Below are positions 39,464 through 48,565 of a DNA stretch of 64,000 nt, piece after piece. This stretch comes from Pseudomonas fluorescens. GTDB lineage: Bacteria > Pseudomonadota > Gammaproteobacteria > Pseudomonadales > Pseudomonadaceae. Both the position numbers and the translations under genes were made by a program. Position 1 is the first letter of the stretch. Every line of letters starts with the position of its first letter. The notes under the pieces are model-generated. The model searched no databases, was not told the origin of the DNA, and saw only the letters and a program-made list of their open reading frames with translations. Location: positions 766,365-830,364 of the forward strand of contig NZ_CABVIX010000001.1 of NCBI RefSeq assembly GCF_902498185.1, read 5' to 3'.

Positions 39464-39720
39464 GAGCCGGCCCGGGCCTTGGTACTCTTGTCCAGCTGCA
39501 GCTCGATACGGTATTTGGTCGCCAGGCGGCGCTCTTTCAACCGACGCAGGTCGTCATCCTCGAAGTTGCCCGCCGAAATCGACTCCGCCGCCAGTACCTG
39601 ATTGTCGATGTCCACGTATTCGTCGAGCAGGCGATCGAGCTCGGGGTCCTGCTGTCGGCGCTGCTGGACGATTTCGCGGGGATAGTGCAGATCCTGGTAA
39701 AGATCATGGGACACAGGCAT
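39460..39720 (-). CDS. YdcH/DUF465-like small coiled-coil protein
   Basis: 86 residues. Charged helical protein with a C-terminal LRRLKERRLATKYRIELQL segment matching the DUF465 (YdcH) pattern of LKKxRLxLKDEI. AAGGAG lies about 8 bases before the ATG (MPVSHDLYQDLHYP). Family function unknown. Overlaps the DUF1810 gene (ATGA). Confidence 0.75.
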   Translation of the reverse strand: MPVSHDLYQDLHYPREIVQQRRQQDPELDRLLDEYVDIDNQVLAAESISAGNFEDDDLRRLKERRLATKYRIELQLDKSTKARAGS

Positions 39721-39912
39721 GGAGCTCTCCTTGAGACGATGTTGATGAGTACACCTGTTTAGAGCAGGAACCGGCGCGGCGGTTGGCATAAACACGAGAC
39801 GTCACGACAAACGGTCTCGACAGCAGAACGCGACGTTTGTCCGCCTGATGCATCACACGCCGTGCCGCGAACTAGACTTAGTGTCCCTTCATCCTGTGCA
39901 GGAGGGCATGAC

Positions 39913-40959
39913 ATGGACGAAGCCAAGCTTCACGAATTCATGGGCAGACTGGTGACCGACATGGGCGCTGCAGCCATCCTGGCCAACGTCATCCTCGGTG
40001 ATGAACTGGGCCTGTACAAAGCCATGGCCGATAGCCAGCCGATTACCCCGGACGCGCTGGCCGCCAAGACCGGTTGTCACCCACGCCTGGTCCGTGAGTG
40101 GCTCAGCGCCCAGGTGGCCTCGGGTTACATGGAACACCACGACGGGACTTTCGTGCTGCCCGAAGAACAGGCCCTGGCGCTGGCCGTGGAGGACTCACCG
40201 GTCTACATCGCCGGCGGCGCGATGGTGATTGCCTCGCTGTTCCACGACAAGGACAAGCTGGTGGCCGCCATGCGCGGCGACGGTGGCTTGGCCTGGGGAG
40301 ACCATCACCCTTGCATGTTCAGCGGCACCGAGCGTTTCTTCCGGCCAGGCTACAAGGCCTTCCTGGTGGCCGAGTGGCTGCCTGCCCTGGAGGGCGTGGT
40401 CGAGAAACTCAAGGCGGGCGTCAAGGTCGCCGACGTCGGCTGCGGGCATGGCGCCTCGACCATCGTCATGGCCAAGGCGTTTCCCGCTTCACGGTTTGTC
40501 GGTTTCGATTACCACGCACCGTCCATCACCATCGCCTCCGAGCGGGCGAGGGAGGGCGGGGTCAGCGAGCACGTCCGCTTCGAGCAGGGCGCAGCCAAGG
40601 ACTATCCCGGCAACGATTACGACCTGGTGTGCTACTTCGATTGCCTGCACGACATGGGGGATCCGGTTGGCGCCGCGCGCCACGCCTATCAGTCGTTGAA
40701 GGCCGACGGTACGGTGTTGCTCGTCGAGCCTTACGCCGAGGATACGCTTGACGACAACATCAACCCGGTCGGGAGGCTGTTCTACGCGGCATCGACGTTC
40801 ATCTGCACGCCCAACTCGCTGTCCCAGGAAGTTGGCCTCGGGCTCGGCGCGCAAGCCGGTGAAACGCGCTTGCGCGAGGTGTTTGCGCAGGCGGGGTTCA
40901 GCCACTTCCGGCGCGCGGCCCAGACGCCTTTCAATCTGATACTGGAGGCCCGCAAGTAG
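39913..40959 (+). CDS. SAM-dependent methyltransferase with N-terminal winged helix
   Basis: 348 residues. The N-terminal 90 residues form a winged-helix dimerisation module (LAAKTGCHPRLVREWLSAQVASGYME) as in Rv2258c-like methyltransferases. SAM motif I VADVGCGHG at 172-180, the motif II-like FVGFDYHAPSI, and DLVCYFDCLHDMG as motif IV. AGGAGGG sits 6 bases before the ATG, fixing the start. Substrate unknown, probably a small molecule. It has no operon partner; the TPP riboswitch starts about 100 bp downstream. Confidence 0.85.
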   Translation: MDEAKLHEFMGRLVTDMGAAAILANVILGDELGLYKAMADSQPITPDALAAKTGCHPRLVREWLSAQVASGYMEHHDGTFVLPEEQALALAVEDSPVYIAGGAMVIASLFHDKDKLVAAMRGDGGLAWGDHHPCMFSGTERFFRPGYKAFLVAEWLPALEGVVEKLKAGVKVADVGCGHGASTIVMAKAFPASRFVGFDYHAPSITIASERAREGGVSEHVRFEQGAAKDYPGNDYDLVCYFDCLHDMGDPVGAARHAYQSLKADGTVLLVEPYAEDTLDDNINPVGRLFYAASTFICTPNSLSQEVGLGLGAQAGETRLREVFAQAGFSHFRRAAQTPFNLILEARK

Positions 40960-41057
40960 CGGCTCCACGAGATCCGGAGCACGAGCGCCGCCTGGCGGCG
41001 CTTCGTGGACGTGCCCTGGATGACAGCCGCCCTTCACCTGCTGTATACATGACGCCT

Positions 41058-41152
41058 ACCAAGGGGAGCCCTGCAACGGGCTGAGAAACCGCTGGCACTT
41101 CGCAGCGCGGTGACCCTTCGAACCTGATCCGGATCATGCCGGCGAAGGGATG
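41058..41152 (+). promoter_or_regulatory. TPP riboswitch (THI element)
   Basis: Contains the conserved pieces in order: ggggagcc, the cgggctgaga core (P2/J2-3), then gacccttcgaacctgatcc and the closing ggatcatgccggcgaaggga. This is the thiamin-pyrophosphate aptamer consensus. It lies about 95 bp upstream of the first TenA gene on the same strand, so both TenA genes are probably repressed when TPP is plentiful. Confidence 0.95.
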
Positions 41153-41246
41153 GGATAGCCAACCTGCCTTCTTTGCCGGTCTCATTGCGAGGCCGTTCCA
41201 TGCCCGTTACCTGCGGTCTCGCTGCCACTTTCCCGAGGACAGCACC

Positions 41247-41894
41247 GTGACCGAACGCTTCACCGAAACCCTGCGACGCCAGAGCGAGCCCTCCTGGACA
41301 GCGGCGGTCGAGCACCGCTTTGTCAACGAACTCTTCGAGGGCCGAGTGCCGGACGCCGTGATGGTCCGCTACCTGGTGCAAGACCATCGCTTCCTCGACA
41401 GCTTCCTGACCCTGCTGGGCGCAGCCATCGCGACGGCGGACACCTTCGAGGCGCGGCTGCGGCTGGGACGCTTCGCCGGGATGATCTCGGGCGAGGAAAA
41501 CACCTACTTCCTGCGCGCCTTCGAGGCGCTGGGCGTCAGTCCCGCGGAGCGCGAGCAGCCGCAAGACACGCTCCCGACCGCAGGCTTCAAGTCGATCATG
41601 CGCGAAGCCGCGGCGACCCGCTCGTACGCGGCGGCGCTGGCGGTGCTGAACGTGGCCGAATGGCTCTACCTGGACTGGGCGGTCAAAGCGCCGCAGCCGT
41701 TGCCGAAGAACTTCGTCCATGCCGAATGGATCACGCTCCACGACAACCCGGCATTCCGCGATTTCGTAGGGTTCCTGCGTGCCGAGCTGGACCGCGTCGG
41801 ACCCAGGCAGGCAGCGGTCACCACCGACTTCTTCCTGCGCACCGTGGCGCTGGAGCGTGCATTCTTCGACGCCGTCTACGAAGGGGAGGCGTAA
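41247..41894 (+). CDS. TenA-family protein, Cys-less (TenA_E-like) class
   Basis: 215 residues, all-helical TenA/HemeO fold: conserved acidic residue D46 in YLVQDHRFLDSFL, the MISGEENTYF segment and FVGFLRAELDR near the end. The Cys of classic TenA is replaced: the aligned helix reads NVAEWLYLDW with Glu138. TenA_E proteins are proposed to act on formyl- or N-substituted aminopyrimidines in thiamin salvage. The GTG start follows GAGGA; an in-frame ATG inside the riboswitch is rejected. It is immediately followed by a second TenA gene. Confidence 0.85.
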   Translation: MTERFTETLRRQSEPSWTAAVEHRFVNELFEGRVPDAVMVRYLVQDHRFLDSFLTLLGAAIATADTFEARLRLGRFAGMISGEENTYFLRAFEALGVSPAEREQPQDTLPTAGFKSIMREAAATRSYAAALAVLNVAEWLYLDWAVKAPQPLPKNFVHAEWITLHDNPAFRDFVGFLRAELDRVGPRQAAVTTDFFLRTVALERAFFDAVYEGEA

Positions 41895-41896
41895 CC

Positions 41897-42553
41897 ATGG
41901 ATATCTTCGACCGCCTCAAGGCCGCCTGCGCGCCACAATGGGACAGCTACGTCAACCACGCCTTCGTGCGGCAGATGGGGGACGGCACCTTGGCCGAGGA
42001 TGCCTTCCGGACGTATCTGGTGCAGGACTACCTGTTCCTCATCCAGTTCGCCCGAGCCTGGGCCCTGGCCGCCTACAAGAGCCGCCGCCCGACCGATATC
42101 CGCGCCGCCCAGGCGGGGTTGGCGGCGATTCTCGACGAGACCGACCTGCACCTGCGCCTGTGCGTCCGCTGGGATCTCTCGCAGGCCGACATCGAAGCCG
42201 CACCGGAACACCAGGCCACCGTGGCCTACACCCGCTTCGTCCTTGACTGCGGCGCCGCCGGCGACCTGCTCGACCTGCATGTTGCGCTGGCCCCCTGCGT
42301 GATCGGTTACGCCGAAATCGGCCGCAACCTGTCGGCCGGCGTCGACCTGGCCCAGCACCCGTATCGCGAATGGATCGGCGAGTACGCCGGCAACGGTTAC
42401 CAGGGCGTGGCCAGCGCAGCGCGCCAGCACCTGGACGAACTGGCGGCGCGCAGCATGACCGAGCAACGGTTCGTCGAGCTCGCAGGGATCTTCGCGCAAG
42501 CCTCCAAGCTGGAAGCGGATTTCTGGCAGATGGGGTTGGAAGGGCGGGGGTAA
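41897..42553 (+). CDS. tenA: Aminopyrimidine aminohydrolase TenA (TenA_C class)
   Basis: 218 residues with the full classic active site: Asp44 (YLVQDYLFL), Cys134 and Tyr138 (LAPCVIGYAEIG) and a C-terminal Glu (KLEADFW), matching D44/C135/Y139/E205 of B. subtilis TenA. It hydrolyses aminomethyl-pyrimidine breakdown products of thiamin to HMP. The ATG is 2 nt after the stop of the preceding TenA gene, GGGGAGG lies upstream, and the pair is under the TPP riboswitch. Confidence 0.92.
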   Translation: MDIFDRLKAACAPQWDSYVNHAFVRQMGDGTLAEDAFRTYLVQDYLFLIQFARAWALAAYKSRRPTDIRAAQAGLAAILDETDLHLRLCVRWDLSQADIEAAPEHQATVAYTRFVLDCGAAGDLLDLHVALAPCVIGYAEIGRNLSAGVDLAQHPYREWIGEYAGNGYQGVASAARQHLDELAARSMTEQRFVELAGIFAQASKLEADFWQMGLEGRG

Positions 42554-42729
42554 GCTGAGTTGGGCCACGGCTTGCGCGGTTACCCTGGGCATGGCGTAAG
42601 ACCTACCGGGGGGCGGGTGGCCGGTCTACCAGAGGCGGCTCCAGAGCCCTGCCAGGAGGTATTGCCTGGCGCAAGAGTGACCAGCACGGCAGGGACCGCA
42701 GGCGGCCCTACGACCGGCAGGTAAGCAGG

Positions 42730-42984
42730 CTACACGGCCGCGACACCTGCAGCAGCGAGCCTGGTCATGAAGTCAGCCAGAGAACCTTCGTATTCCCAGG
42801 TCTGGACGGTGTCATGCGGGCACTCGATGAAGATGTAGTCCTCGGTCACAGACAGTATGCGATCGACCTTGATGAGTTTCCTGACCCATGGCGCAGGGGG
42901 AAGGTCGACAATGATCAATTGTCTGTCGCTGTCGTAACCATGGTAGACCTTTGTTGCCCGAATATTCACCGCAATGAACGCCAT
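42730..42984 (-). CDS. Hypothetical protein, 84 residues
   Basis: A compact beta-rich sequence (FIAVNIRATKVYHGYDSDRQ, LIIVDLPPAPWVRKLIKVDR, DYIFIECPHDTVQTWEYEG) with a short Ala-rich C-terminus. An AGG-containing site precedes the ATG by about 10 bases. No recognised family, signal peptide or membrane segment. It sits alone between the TenA genes and a LysR gene. Confidence 0.6.
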   Translation of the reverse strand: MAFIAVNIRATKVYHGYDSDRQLIIVDLPPAPWVRKLIKVDRILSVTEDYIFIECPHDTVQTWEYEGSLADFMTRLAAAGVAAV

Positions 42985-43048
42985 GTCTTTACCTGCCTGA
43001 TGATGGGATTGAAGATGAGTCAGTGATGCATACCACCGGTATGACCCC

Positions 43049-43951
43049 CTAGGACGGTAGATCCTGTAGCAGTCTGGACTTCAGTGCCCACATGATCTCG
43101 ATCAGTTCCTCGAGCGCGGGAATACTGGTTCGTGCTTGCGGCCTCAACAATGAGACCTTGAACGGGATCAAGGGCACCAGGGGCAGGAACTTGATGTCAG
43201 CCGAGCCATTGAGCATGGCGGTGAATGGATCGATGATGGCCACGCCCAGTCCGCGCCTCACCATGGCCAATGCCGAGGCGGATACATTCGTTTCATAGGT
43301 ATAGCTGGGATGGATTCCCGACTCGCGGGCCACGTGGTCGATGAACTGTCGTACCGGCGCGAAGGATGAATAGCAAATGTAGTCCGTGCGTGCCAGGTCC
43401 TCGAGCGAGACGCTGCTCTTGAGCGCGAACGGGTGGTCGACAGGAACGGCCACGACGTACGGGGACGTGCTGAATGTCTCGATCTTCAGGCCAGCCGTCT
43501 GGTACGGCATTTCGACGAAGCCGAAATCGATCTGTTGTGCCGTGGCGTACTCCTCGACCCTGCCGGAGGTTTGTACGCTGAGGGTGACCTTGATAGTGGG
43601 ATGGGCTTTGTTGAACTCGGACATCGCGTAGGGCACGAAATCCAGACCCAGGGCCGGCATCGAGGCGATTGTGATATGGGAGTCCTGGCCCTTGCCCAGG
43701 CGAAACGCCGATTGACGTAGCGAATCGAGCGAAATATAGGCCCTCTGCACGTCTGCCATGAGGTCATGCGCATGTTTGGTTGGGGTGACCAATCCTTTCC
43801 TGCGCTCGAACAGTTGAACGCCAAGCTCGTGCTCGAGCTTGTCCAGGAGACGACTGACGGCCGGCTGGCTGCGACCGAGGATCACGGCCGCGCCACTGAC
43901 CGTACCCGACAGCATGACCGCTCTGAACGCCGCGAAATAATTGAGGTTCAT
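43049..43951 (-). CDS. LysR-family transcriptional regulator
   Basis: 300 residues. The N-terminal HTH at about 5-60 (FRAVMLSGTVSGAAVILGRSQPAVSRLLDKLE) resembles the OccR/NocR branch that controls opine and amino-acid-derivative catabolism; the substrate-binding domain starts at about residue 90. It follows the flavoenzyme gene in the same direction after a 105-bp gap, so it may be the last gene or have its own promoter. It likely controls the adjacent ABC transporter/flavoenzyme operon, with an effector related to the imported compound. Confidence 0.88.
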   Translation of the reverse strand: MNLNYFAAFRAVMLSGTVSGAAVILGRSQPAVSRLLDKLEHELGVQLFERRKGLVTPTKHAHDLMADVQRAYISLDSLRQSAFRLGKGQDSHITIASMPALGLDFVPYAMSEFNKAHPTIKVTLSVQTSGRVEEYATAQQIDFGFVEMPYQTAGLKIETFSTSPYVVAVPVDHPFALKSSVSLEDLARTDYICYSSFAPVRQFIDHVARESGIHPSYTYETNVSASALAMVRRGLGVAIIDPFTAMLNGSADIKFLPLVPLIPFKVSLLRPQARTSIPALEELIEIMWALKSRLLQDLPS

Positions 43952-44056
43952 CGTTCAGGCATCCTACGGGCCCACGACCGGGCCAGTCCATGACAGCTCA
44001 TTATCATCGTTGTTTGCCGCGACCTGGCCCAGGGATTTCCCGGGCGCGTCGCTCGC

Positions 44057-46108
44057 CTACAGGTTACTGCACAGCCGATAGGCATCCAATATGGCGGTGT
44101 TGATATTACGGCTGGAGACAGCATCGCCGATGCGATACAGCGCGAAGGCATCGTCGCCGGAAAGAGGCTGCGCGCGCCCCGCCACAAAGGCATCGAGGTC
44201 GATGACACCGTCATTGGCAGAACTCGCCCTGAGCTCGTGGTAGATATCGTCGAAGGGAAGGGTGCCTTGTTCCACCACCACGACATCGACTTCGAGCTGT
44301 TGTTCACGGGCAGTCAGCTCGTTGCACAGCGTGGCAACCAGACGGTCACCCGACCGAGCCACCGCGACCAGCCTGGACTCGAACTCCGGTGAAATGCTCA
44401 GCTCCACGAAGCGCCTTTTCCACCGGTACCGCTCGGCATAGGTGACTTCCTCGGCAAGCTGGCCATCGATCGAGCGATAGCAGACTTCCACACCCAGCCC
44501 TGCAAGACGCTCTGCGGCCAACGGCCCAGGATTGCGTCCGGTACCGTCGAAGACCAGCACCCGCTGGTGGGGACGCGGATTGAGGTTTCCAGACACCACG
44601 TCCCATGTCGAATGGCAGAGGTCGGCACCGGCAGCCAGCGAGATGTTGGGAAGCCCACCGGTAGCCAGGATCACCACATCGGCGCCGAGCGCTGCAATGT
44701 CGGCACTCTCAAGGTAGGAGTCGGTGTGCGTCCGGACACCCAGCCGGTCGAGTTCGGCAACTCGCCAGTCGACGATCCCGATCAGGTCCCGGCGCCAGCT
44801 GCCCCCCGCCCCCAGCAGGACTTGCCCGCCCAGTTGCGATGCCGCTTCATGCAGTGTCACCTCGTGGCCCCTCTGCGCACAGACCCTGGCGGCCTCGAGC
44901 CCCGCCGGGCCTCCACCCACGACGATGACCCGCTTGGCTGGCCCATCAGTCCTGGCGATCTTGTGGGACAGCGTGGTCTCCCGGCCACTCACGGGATTGT
45001 GCAGGCAGGACGGCCGCTGCGCGGACTGGCAATGGGACGCACCGATACATGGCCGGATTTCCTCCTCCCGGCCCGAGATGATCTTCTCGACCAGGTAGGG
45101 ATCGGCGATCTGCGCGCGGGTCATCGCCGCCATGTCGATCTTGCCCTGCGAAACGGCGTAGCGTGCCGAGGCGACATCGGCCAGCCGCGCGGCATGGAAC
45201 ACCGGCAGTTGCACCGCCTGCTTGAACTGCCCGATGGCTTCGACCCAGGGCGCAAGGGGCGCGCCCATGCCCGGCATGTTCTCCATGACCAGGCCGCGGA
45301 TAGTGTCCATCCCCCCATACACAGCGTTGAAGAAGTCGACCGCGCCCTCCCTCTGCAACCTGATACCGATCTCGATGCAGTCTTCGAGCGCAAGGCCACC
45401 GGCCGTGCCCTCGTCCACGCTCATGCGGATGCCGACGATGAAGTCATCCCCCACCGCCTTGCGAATCGCTTCATGCACCATGAGGGCGAATCGACAACGA
45501 TTGTCCAGGCTGCCGCCAAACCGGTCGGTCCGCCGGTTGGTCAATGGCGAGAAGAACTGCCCGATCAGATGGCCGCCGGCAAGTGTCTCGATACCGTCGA
45601 GTCCGCCTTCCTTGCACCGCACCGCTGCGGCGGCATAAGCCTTCACCACCCGCGCGATATCGTGTTCATCCATTTCCTTGGGAATGCTTCGGTGGAGCGT
45701 CTCGCGGATGACCGAGGGCGCGATGGTGGGCAGTCGATCGCCGGCAAACGAGTCCCCCCTGCGGCCCAGGTGAGTGATCTGACACATCAGTGCGGCGCCT
45801 TGCGCATGCAGGCGACTGGAGAACGCCTGGAAATGAGGAATGATCTCGTCGGTGCCAACATTCAGTTGCCGAAAGATGTTGGGAGAGTCGCGATCGATGT
45901 TCGAGGACCCTCCGAACATCGACAGCGCCAACCCGCCCTTGGCCTTTTCCGCGTGGTACAACTGGTAAGCGGTCGTGGGCATGCCTCCTTCCTCGAGGCC
46001 ACAGGCGTGACTGGTACTCATTATCCTGTTCCTGAGCACCAGGTTCTTGATTTTGAGCGGCTGCAGCAGCGGGTCATTCTTTTTCGAAGAGGCGATGATG
46101 TTGTCCAT
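44057..46108 (-). CDS. Old-yellow-enzyme/trimethylamine-dehydrogenase-like flavoprotein (N-demethylase-type)
   Basis: 683 residues. TIM-barrel FMN domain 1-350 (IKNLVLRNRIMSTSH, CQITHLGRRGD, SPLTNRRTDRFGGSLDNR), a Fe-S segment at 354-368, then an FAD/NAD domain with VVGGGPAG at 396-403. This is the architecture of trimethylamine dehydrogenase, 2,4-dienoyl-CoA reductase and N-methylproline/stachydrine demethylases. The Fe-S segment reads CIGASHCQSAQRPSC: the second ligand Cys is Ala357 and the last spacing is short. The gene follows an amino-acid-type ABC transporter. Substrate inferred to be an N-methylated amino acid or betaine derivative. Confidence 0.82.
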   Translation of the reverse strand: MDNIIASSKKNDPLLQPLKIKNLVLRNRIMSTSHACGLEEGGMPTTAYQLYHAEKAKGGLALSMFGGSSNIDRDSPNIFRQLNVGTDEIIPHFQAFSSRLHAQGAALMCQITHLGRRGDSFAGDRLPTIAPSVIRETLHRSIPKEMDEHDIARVVKAYAAAAVRCKEGGLDGIETLAGGHLIGQFFSPLTNRRTDRFGGSLDNRCRFALMVHEAIRKAVGDDFIVGIRMSVDEGTAGGLALEDCIEIGIRLQREGAVDFFNAVYGGMDTIRGLVMENMPGMGAPLAPWVEAIGQFKQAVQLPVFHAARLADVASARYAVSQGKIDMAAMTRAQIADPYLVEKIISGREEEIRPCIGASHCQSAQRPSCLHNPVSGRETTLSHKIARTDGPAKRVIVVGGGPAGLEAARVCAQRGHEVTLHEAASQLGGQVLLGAGGSWRRDLIGIVDWRVAELDRLGVRTHTDSYLESADIAALGADVVILATGGLPNISLAAGADLCHSTWDVVSGNLNPRPHQRVLVFDGTGRNPGPLAAERLAGLGVEVCYRSIDGQLAEEVTYAERYRWKRRFVELSISPEFESRLVAVARSGDRLVATLCNELTAREQQLEVDVVVVEQGTLPFDDIYHELRASSANDGVIDLDAFVAGRAQPLSGDDAFALYRIGDAVSSRNINTAILDAYRLCSNL

Positions 46109-46186
46109 GAAAGTTTCCTTCTGGCAGCCGGGAGTATCACCTGGAACTTGAAGGTTCCGGGAGGCATTGCAAAGCGGGTTGGAAGA

Positions 46187-46930
46187 CTAGAGAACCTGGC
46201 TCAGGAACTGCCGTGTTCGAGGGTCTTTTGCTTCATTGAATATCTGGTCTGGCGCGCCGTGCTCGACGATCAAACCACCATCGGTGAAATAGACATGGTC
46301 CGCGACCTCGCGCGCAAAACCCATTTCATGAGTGACCAGAATGCAGGTCATGCCCTCGGCGGCAAGTTCCTTGATGGTCACCAGCACTTCCTTTACCGTC
46401 TCGGGGTCCAGTGCCGCGGTGACTTCGTCGAACAACATGACTTCAGGTTGCATCGCCAGGCTCCGGGCGATGGCGACGCGCTGTTGTTGTCCGCCGGACA
46501 ACTCGCCAGGATAGGCATGTTCTTTCCCGTCGAGCTTGACCTTCCTCAACAACTTACCCGCACGTTGCCGTGCTGAAGCTTCTGGTTCCTTCAACACCAG
46601 CAGCGGAGCGAGCATCACGTTTTCCAGCACGGTCTTGTGGGGAAACAGGTTGTACTGCTGGAAGACGATGCCTACTTTTCTTCGCAGTTGCGCAGTATCC
46701 AGCCTTGCATCATTGACCTCGATGCCGTCTACATTGATCGAGCCTTCCTGGATGTCGCTCAGGCCATTGATGCAGCGAATCAATGTCGACTTTCCGGAGC
46801 CCGAAGGCCCGATGATGCAGACGACCTCGCCCTTGCGCACATCCAGGGAGACCCCTTTCAATACTTGCAGGCTACCGTAGGCTTTCTTCACGCCTCGAAT
46901 CGAAACGATTGGTTTGGAAGCATTCATCAT
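46187..46930 (-). CDS. Polar amino acid ABC transporter, ATP-binding subunit
   Basis: 247 residues. Walker A GPSGSGKST, Q-loop IVFQQYNLFPHKTV, signature LSGGQQQRVAIARSLA, Walker B VMLFDEVTAALDP (Val where Pro is usual) and H-loop VTHEMGFARE. Closest by eye to GlnQ/HisP-type importers. It energises the two permeases encoded immediately upstream; the flavoenzyme gene follows by 78 bp. Confidence 0.93.
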   Translation of the reverse strand: MMNASKPIVSIRGVKKAYGSLQVLKGVSLDVRKGEVVCIIGPSGSGKSTLIRCINGLSDIQEGSINVDGIEVNDARLDTAQLRRKVGIVFQQYNLFPHKTVLENVMLAPLLVLKEPEASARQRAGKLLRKVKLDGKEHAYPGELSGGQQQRVAIARSLAMQPEVMLFDEVTAALDPETVKEVLVTIKELAAEGMTCILVTHEMGFAREVADHVYFTDGGLIVEHGAPDQIFNEAKDPRTRQFLSQVL

Positions 46931-46952
46931 CTTAACCCTCGCCGGAAGATAC

Positions 46953-47771
46953 TCATTTCACCGAGTATTTTCTTTCCAGTCTTTTAGTCAGCAGCGCAAT
47001 CGGATAGATATAGATGAAAAAGAGCGCCAGCAAGAAGAGATAGAAGGGAATCAGGAAGTCCGGGCGTCCACCAGCGGCTTCCATGGCCGCCTGCGCGCTG
47101 CCGACGGCTTCACGCACGCCGATGATCGCCGCCATGGGCGTCGCGAGCGCCAGCAGTGAATACCAGTTCATCCATGAAGGCAGTGCGCGCTTGATGCATT
47201 GCGGCAGGATCACATGCGTCATCGTCTGGTAGCGGCTGAGCCCCAGGCTGTTGGCGGATTCCCACTGGCCGCTGGGGATCGAGGCGATGGCGCCTCTCAC
47301 CACTTCGCTCAGGTTCCCCATGACCGGCAACGTGAAGGCGAAGGTCGCCTTGAGCCAGTCGGGCAGATACACCGTCCCGGTACCGATGTCGACCTGCATT
47401 GGCAGCAAGTACATGACCGCAAACAGGAAGACCAGCCAAGGGGTGTTTCTGAACAAATTGGTAAGCCCCGAGGCGCACTTCCTGACCAGGTAGAAACGAC
47501 TGGTCTGTGCCACCCCCAGGGGAACTCCCAGCAACGTGGCGAGAGCCATGGCGGCAAAGCTCATCAGCAGGTTCAGCCCATAGCCCTGGAGGATGTAGGG
47601 CGTCCATTTCCACAGGATCAGGATGGCGCTGTCTTGAGCGGAAGCTCCTGCCTTTAGTACCCCATACGCGACCACAGCGACCACCAGCAAGGCGACCGCG
47701 TGGTACCACTTCACGCTCCCCAGACGCAGTTCGAAGCGCTTTGCGCCTTCCTGGACTCGTTCTTCTGTCAT
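46953..47771 (-). CDS. Polar amino acid ABC transporter permease (HisM/GlnP type)
   Basis: 272 residues. A cytoplasmic N-terminus of about 25 residues, then five to six helices; the EAA loop region reads ANSLGLSRYQTMTHVILPQCIKRALPS. The N-terminal membrane motif (ILQGYGLNLLMSFAAMALATLLG) is typical of the His/Glu/Gln/Arg permease family. Its ATG overlaps the stop of the other permease gene (4 bases). Confidence 0.9.
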   Translation of the reverse strand: MTEERVQEGAKRFELRLGSVKWYHAVALLVVAVVAYGVLKAGASAQDSAILILWKWTPYILQGYGLNLLMSFAAMALATLLGVPLGVAQTSRFYLVRKCASGLTNLFRNTPWLVFLFAVMYLLPMQVDIGTGTVYLPDWLKATFAFTLPVMGNLSEVVRGAIASIPSGQWESANSLGLSRYQTMTHVILPQCIKRALPSWMNWYSLLALATPMAAIIGVREAVGSAQAAMEAAGGRPDFLIPFYLFLLALFFIYIYPIALLTKRLERKYSVK

Positions 47772-48514
47772 TGTCCGAACCCCGGCACCTTGAGTTTCTT
47801 CTCAACCCGCGCAGCCACTCTTGCGATAATCGCGATGACTGCGATGTAGAAGACAAACAGAACGATGATCATCTCCGGCACATTGACGTTATCGGACCAG
47901 ACCTGATTCAGCACATAGGTCATTTCAGGCACGGAAATGACATAGGCGAGCGACGTGGTCTTTGCCAGACTGATGATGTTGGAGACCAGGGAAGGGAAGG
48001 ATGTCCTGAGCGCCAATGGCAACAACACATGGCGGTTGATCTGCCAGCGACTGAGGCTCAGGCTTTCGCACGCCTCGAGCGTCGACCTGGGCACAGCCTC
48101 GATGCCGGCCCTGAAGATCTCGATATTGTAGGCACCGCCGAATGCACCGAGCGCAATGACTGCCCAGGCGAACGAAGACACCAGCGGTTGGCTGTATCCC
48201 CCCATGTCGACCTGTGGCGTAAGACTGCCCAGGCCAAAATAGAAGAACAGCAACTGCACCATCGGCGGCGTGTTTCGAAAGACCTGGACATAGGCCTCGA
48301 CTGCTATCCTGACAACCGCGATCCTCGACCGTTGCAGGGTAGTCCCGCCCAGCCCGATCATCACGGAAATAACGATCACGCAGAACATCAGTTGAAGTGA
48401 AGTAAGGGCTCCGGAAACGAATCGGTCGAACTCGTACGCATCATAGAACACGTTGAAATTCAGCCCGGTCTTTTCGTACAAGTCTCGAAAGAACTCTGCA
48501 ATAGCTTCAACCAT
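47768..48514 (-). CDS. Polar amino acid ABC transporter permease (HisQ type)
   Basis: 248 residues with about five helices and the EAA-loop sequence CESLSLSRWQINRHVLLPLALRTSFPS. GALTSLQLMFCVIVISVMIGLGG and FRNTPPMVQLLFFYFG are family hallmarks. It forms a heterodimeric membrane channel with the next permease and is preceded by the solute-binding protein gene, separated by about 50 bp. Confidence 0.9.
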   Translation of the reverse strand: MVEAIAEFFRDLYEKTGLNFNVFYDAYEFDRFVSGALTSLQLMFCVIVISVMIGLGGTTLQRSRIAVVRIAVEAYVQVFRNTPPMVQLLFFYFGLGSLTPQVDMGGYSQPLVSSFAWAVIALGAFGGAYNIEIFRAGIEAVPRSTLEACESLSLSRWQINRHVLLPLALRTSFPSLVSNIISLAKTTSLAYVISVPEMTYVLNQVWSDNVNVPEMIIVLFVFYIAVIAIIARVAARVEKKLKVPGFGQ

Positions 48515-48565
48515 ATCCCCTCCGACAACTCAGGCAACGGGAATCAATTTTTTCCAATCGACGAG

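Noticed and set aside
41136..41246. Upstream start for the first TenA gene
   Set aside because: It would translate part of the TPP riboswitch. The GTG at 41247 has a ribosome-binding site and matches the family N-terminus.
43995..44015. Fur-like sequence ctcattatcatcg upstream of the LysR gene
   Set aside because: Only one half-site matches; too weak to list as a site.
44567..46576. 669-codon plus-strand frame opposite the flavoenzyme and ATPase genes
   Set aside because: Crosses two well-supported genes in antisense, and no family resemblance was seen.
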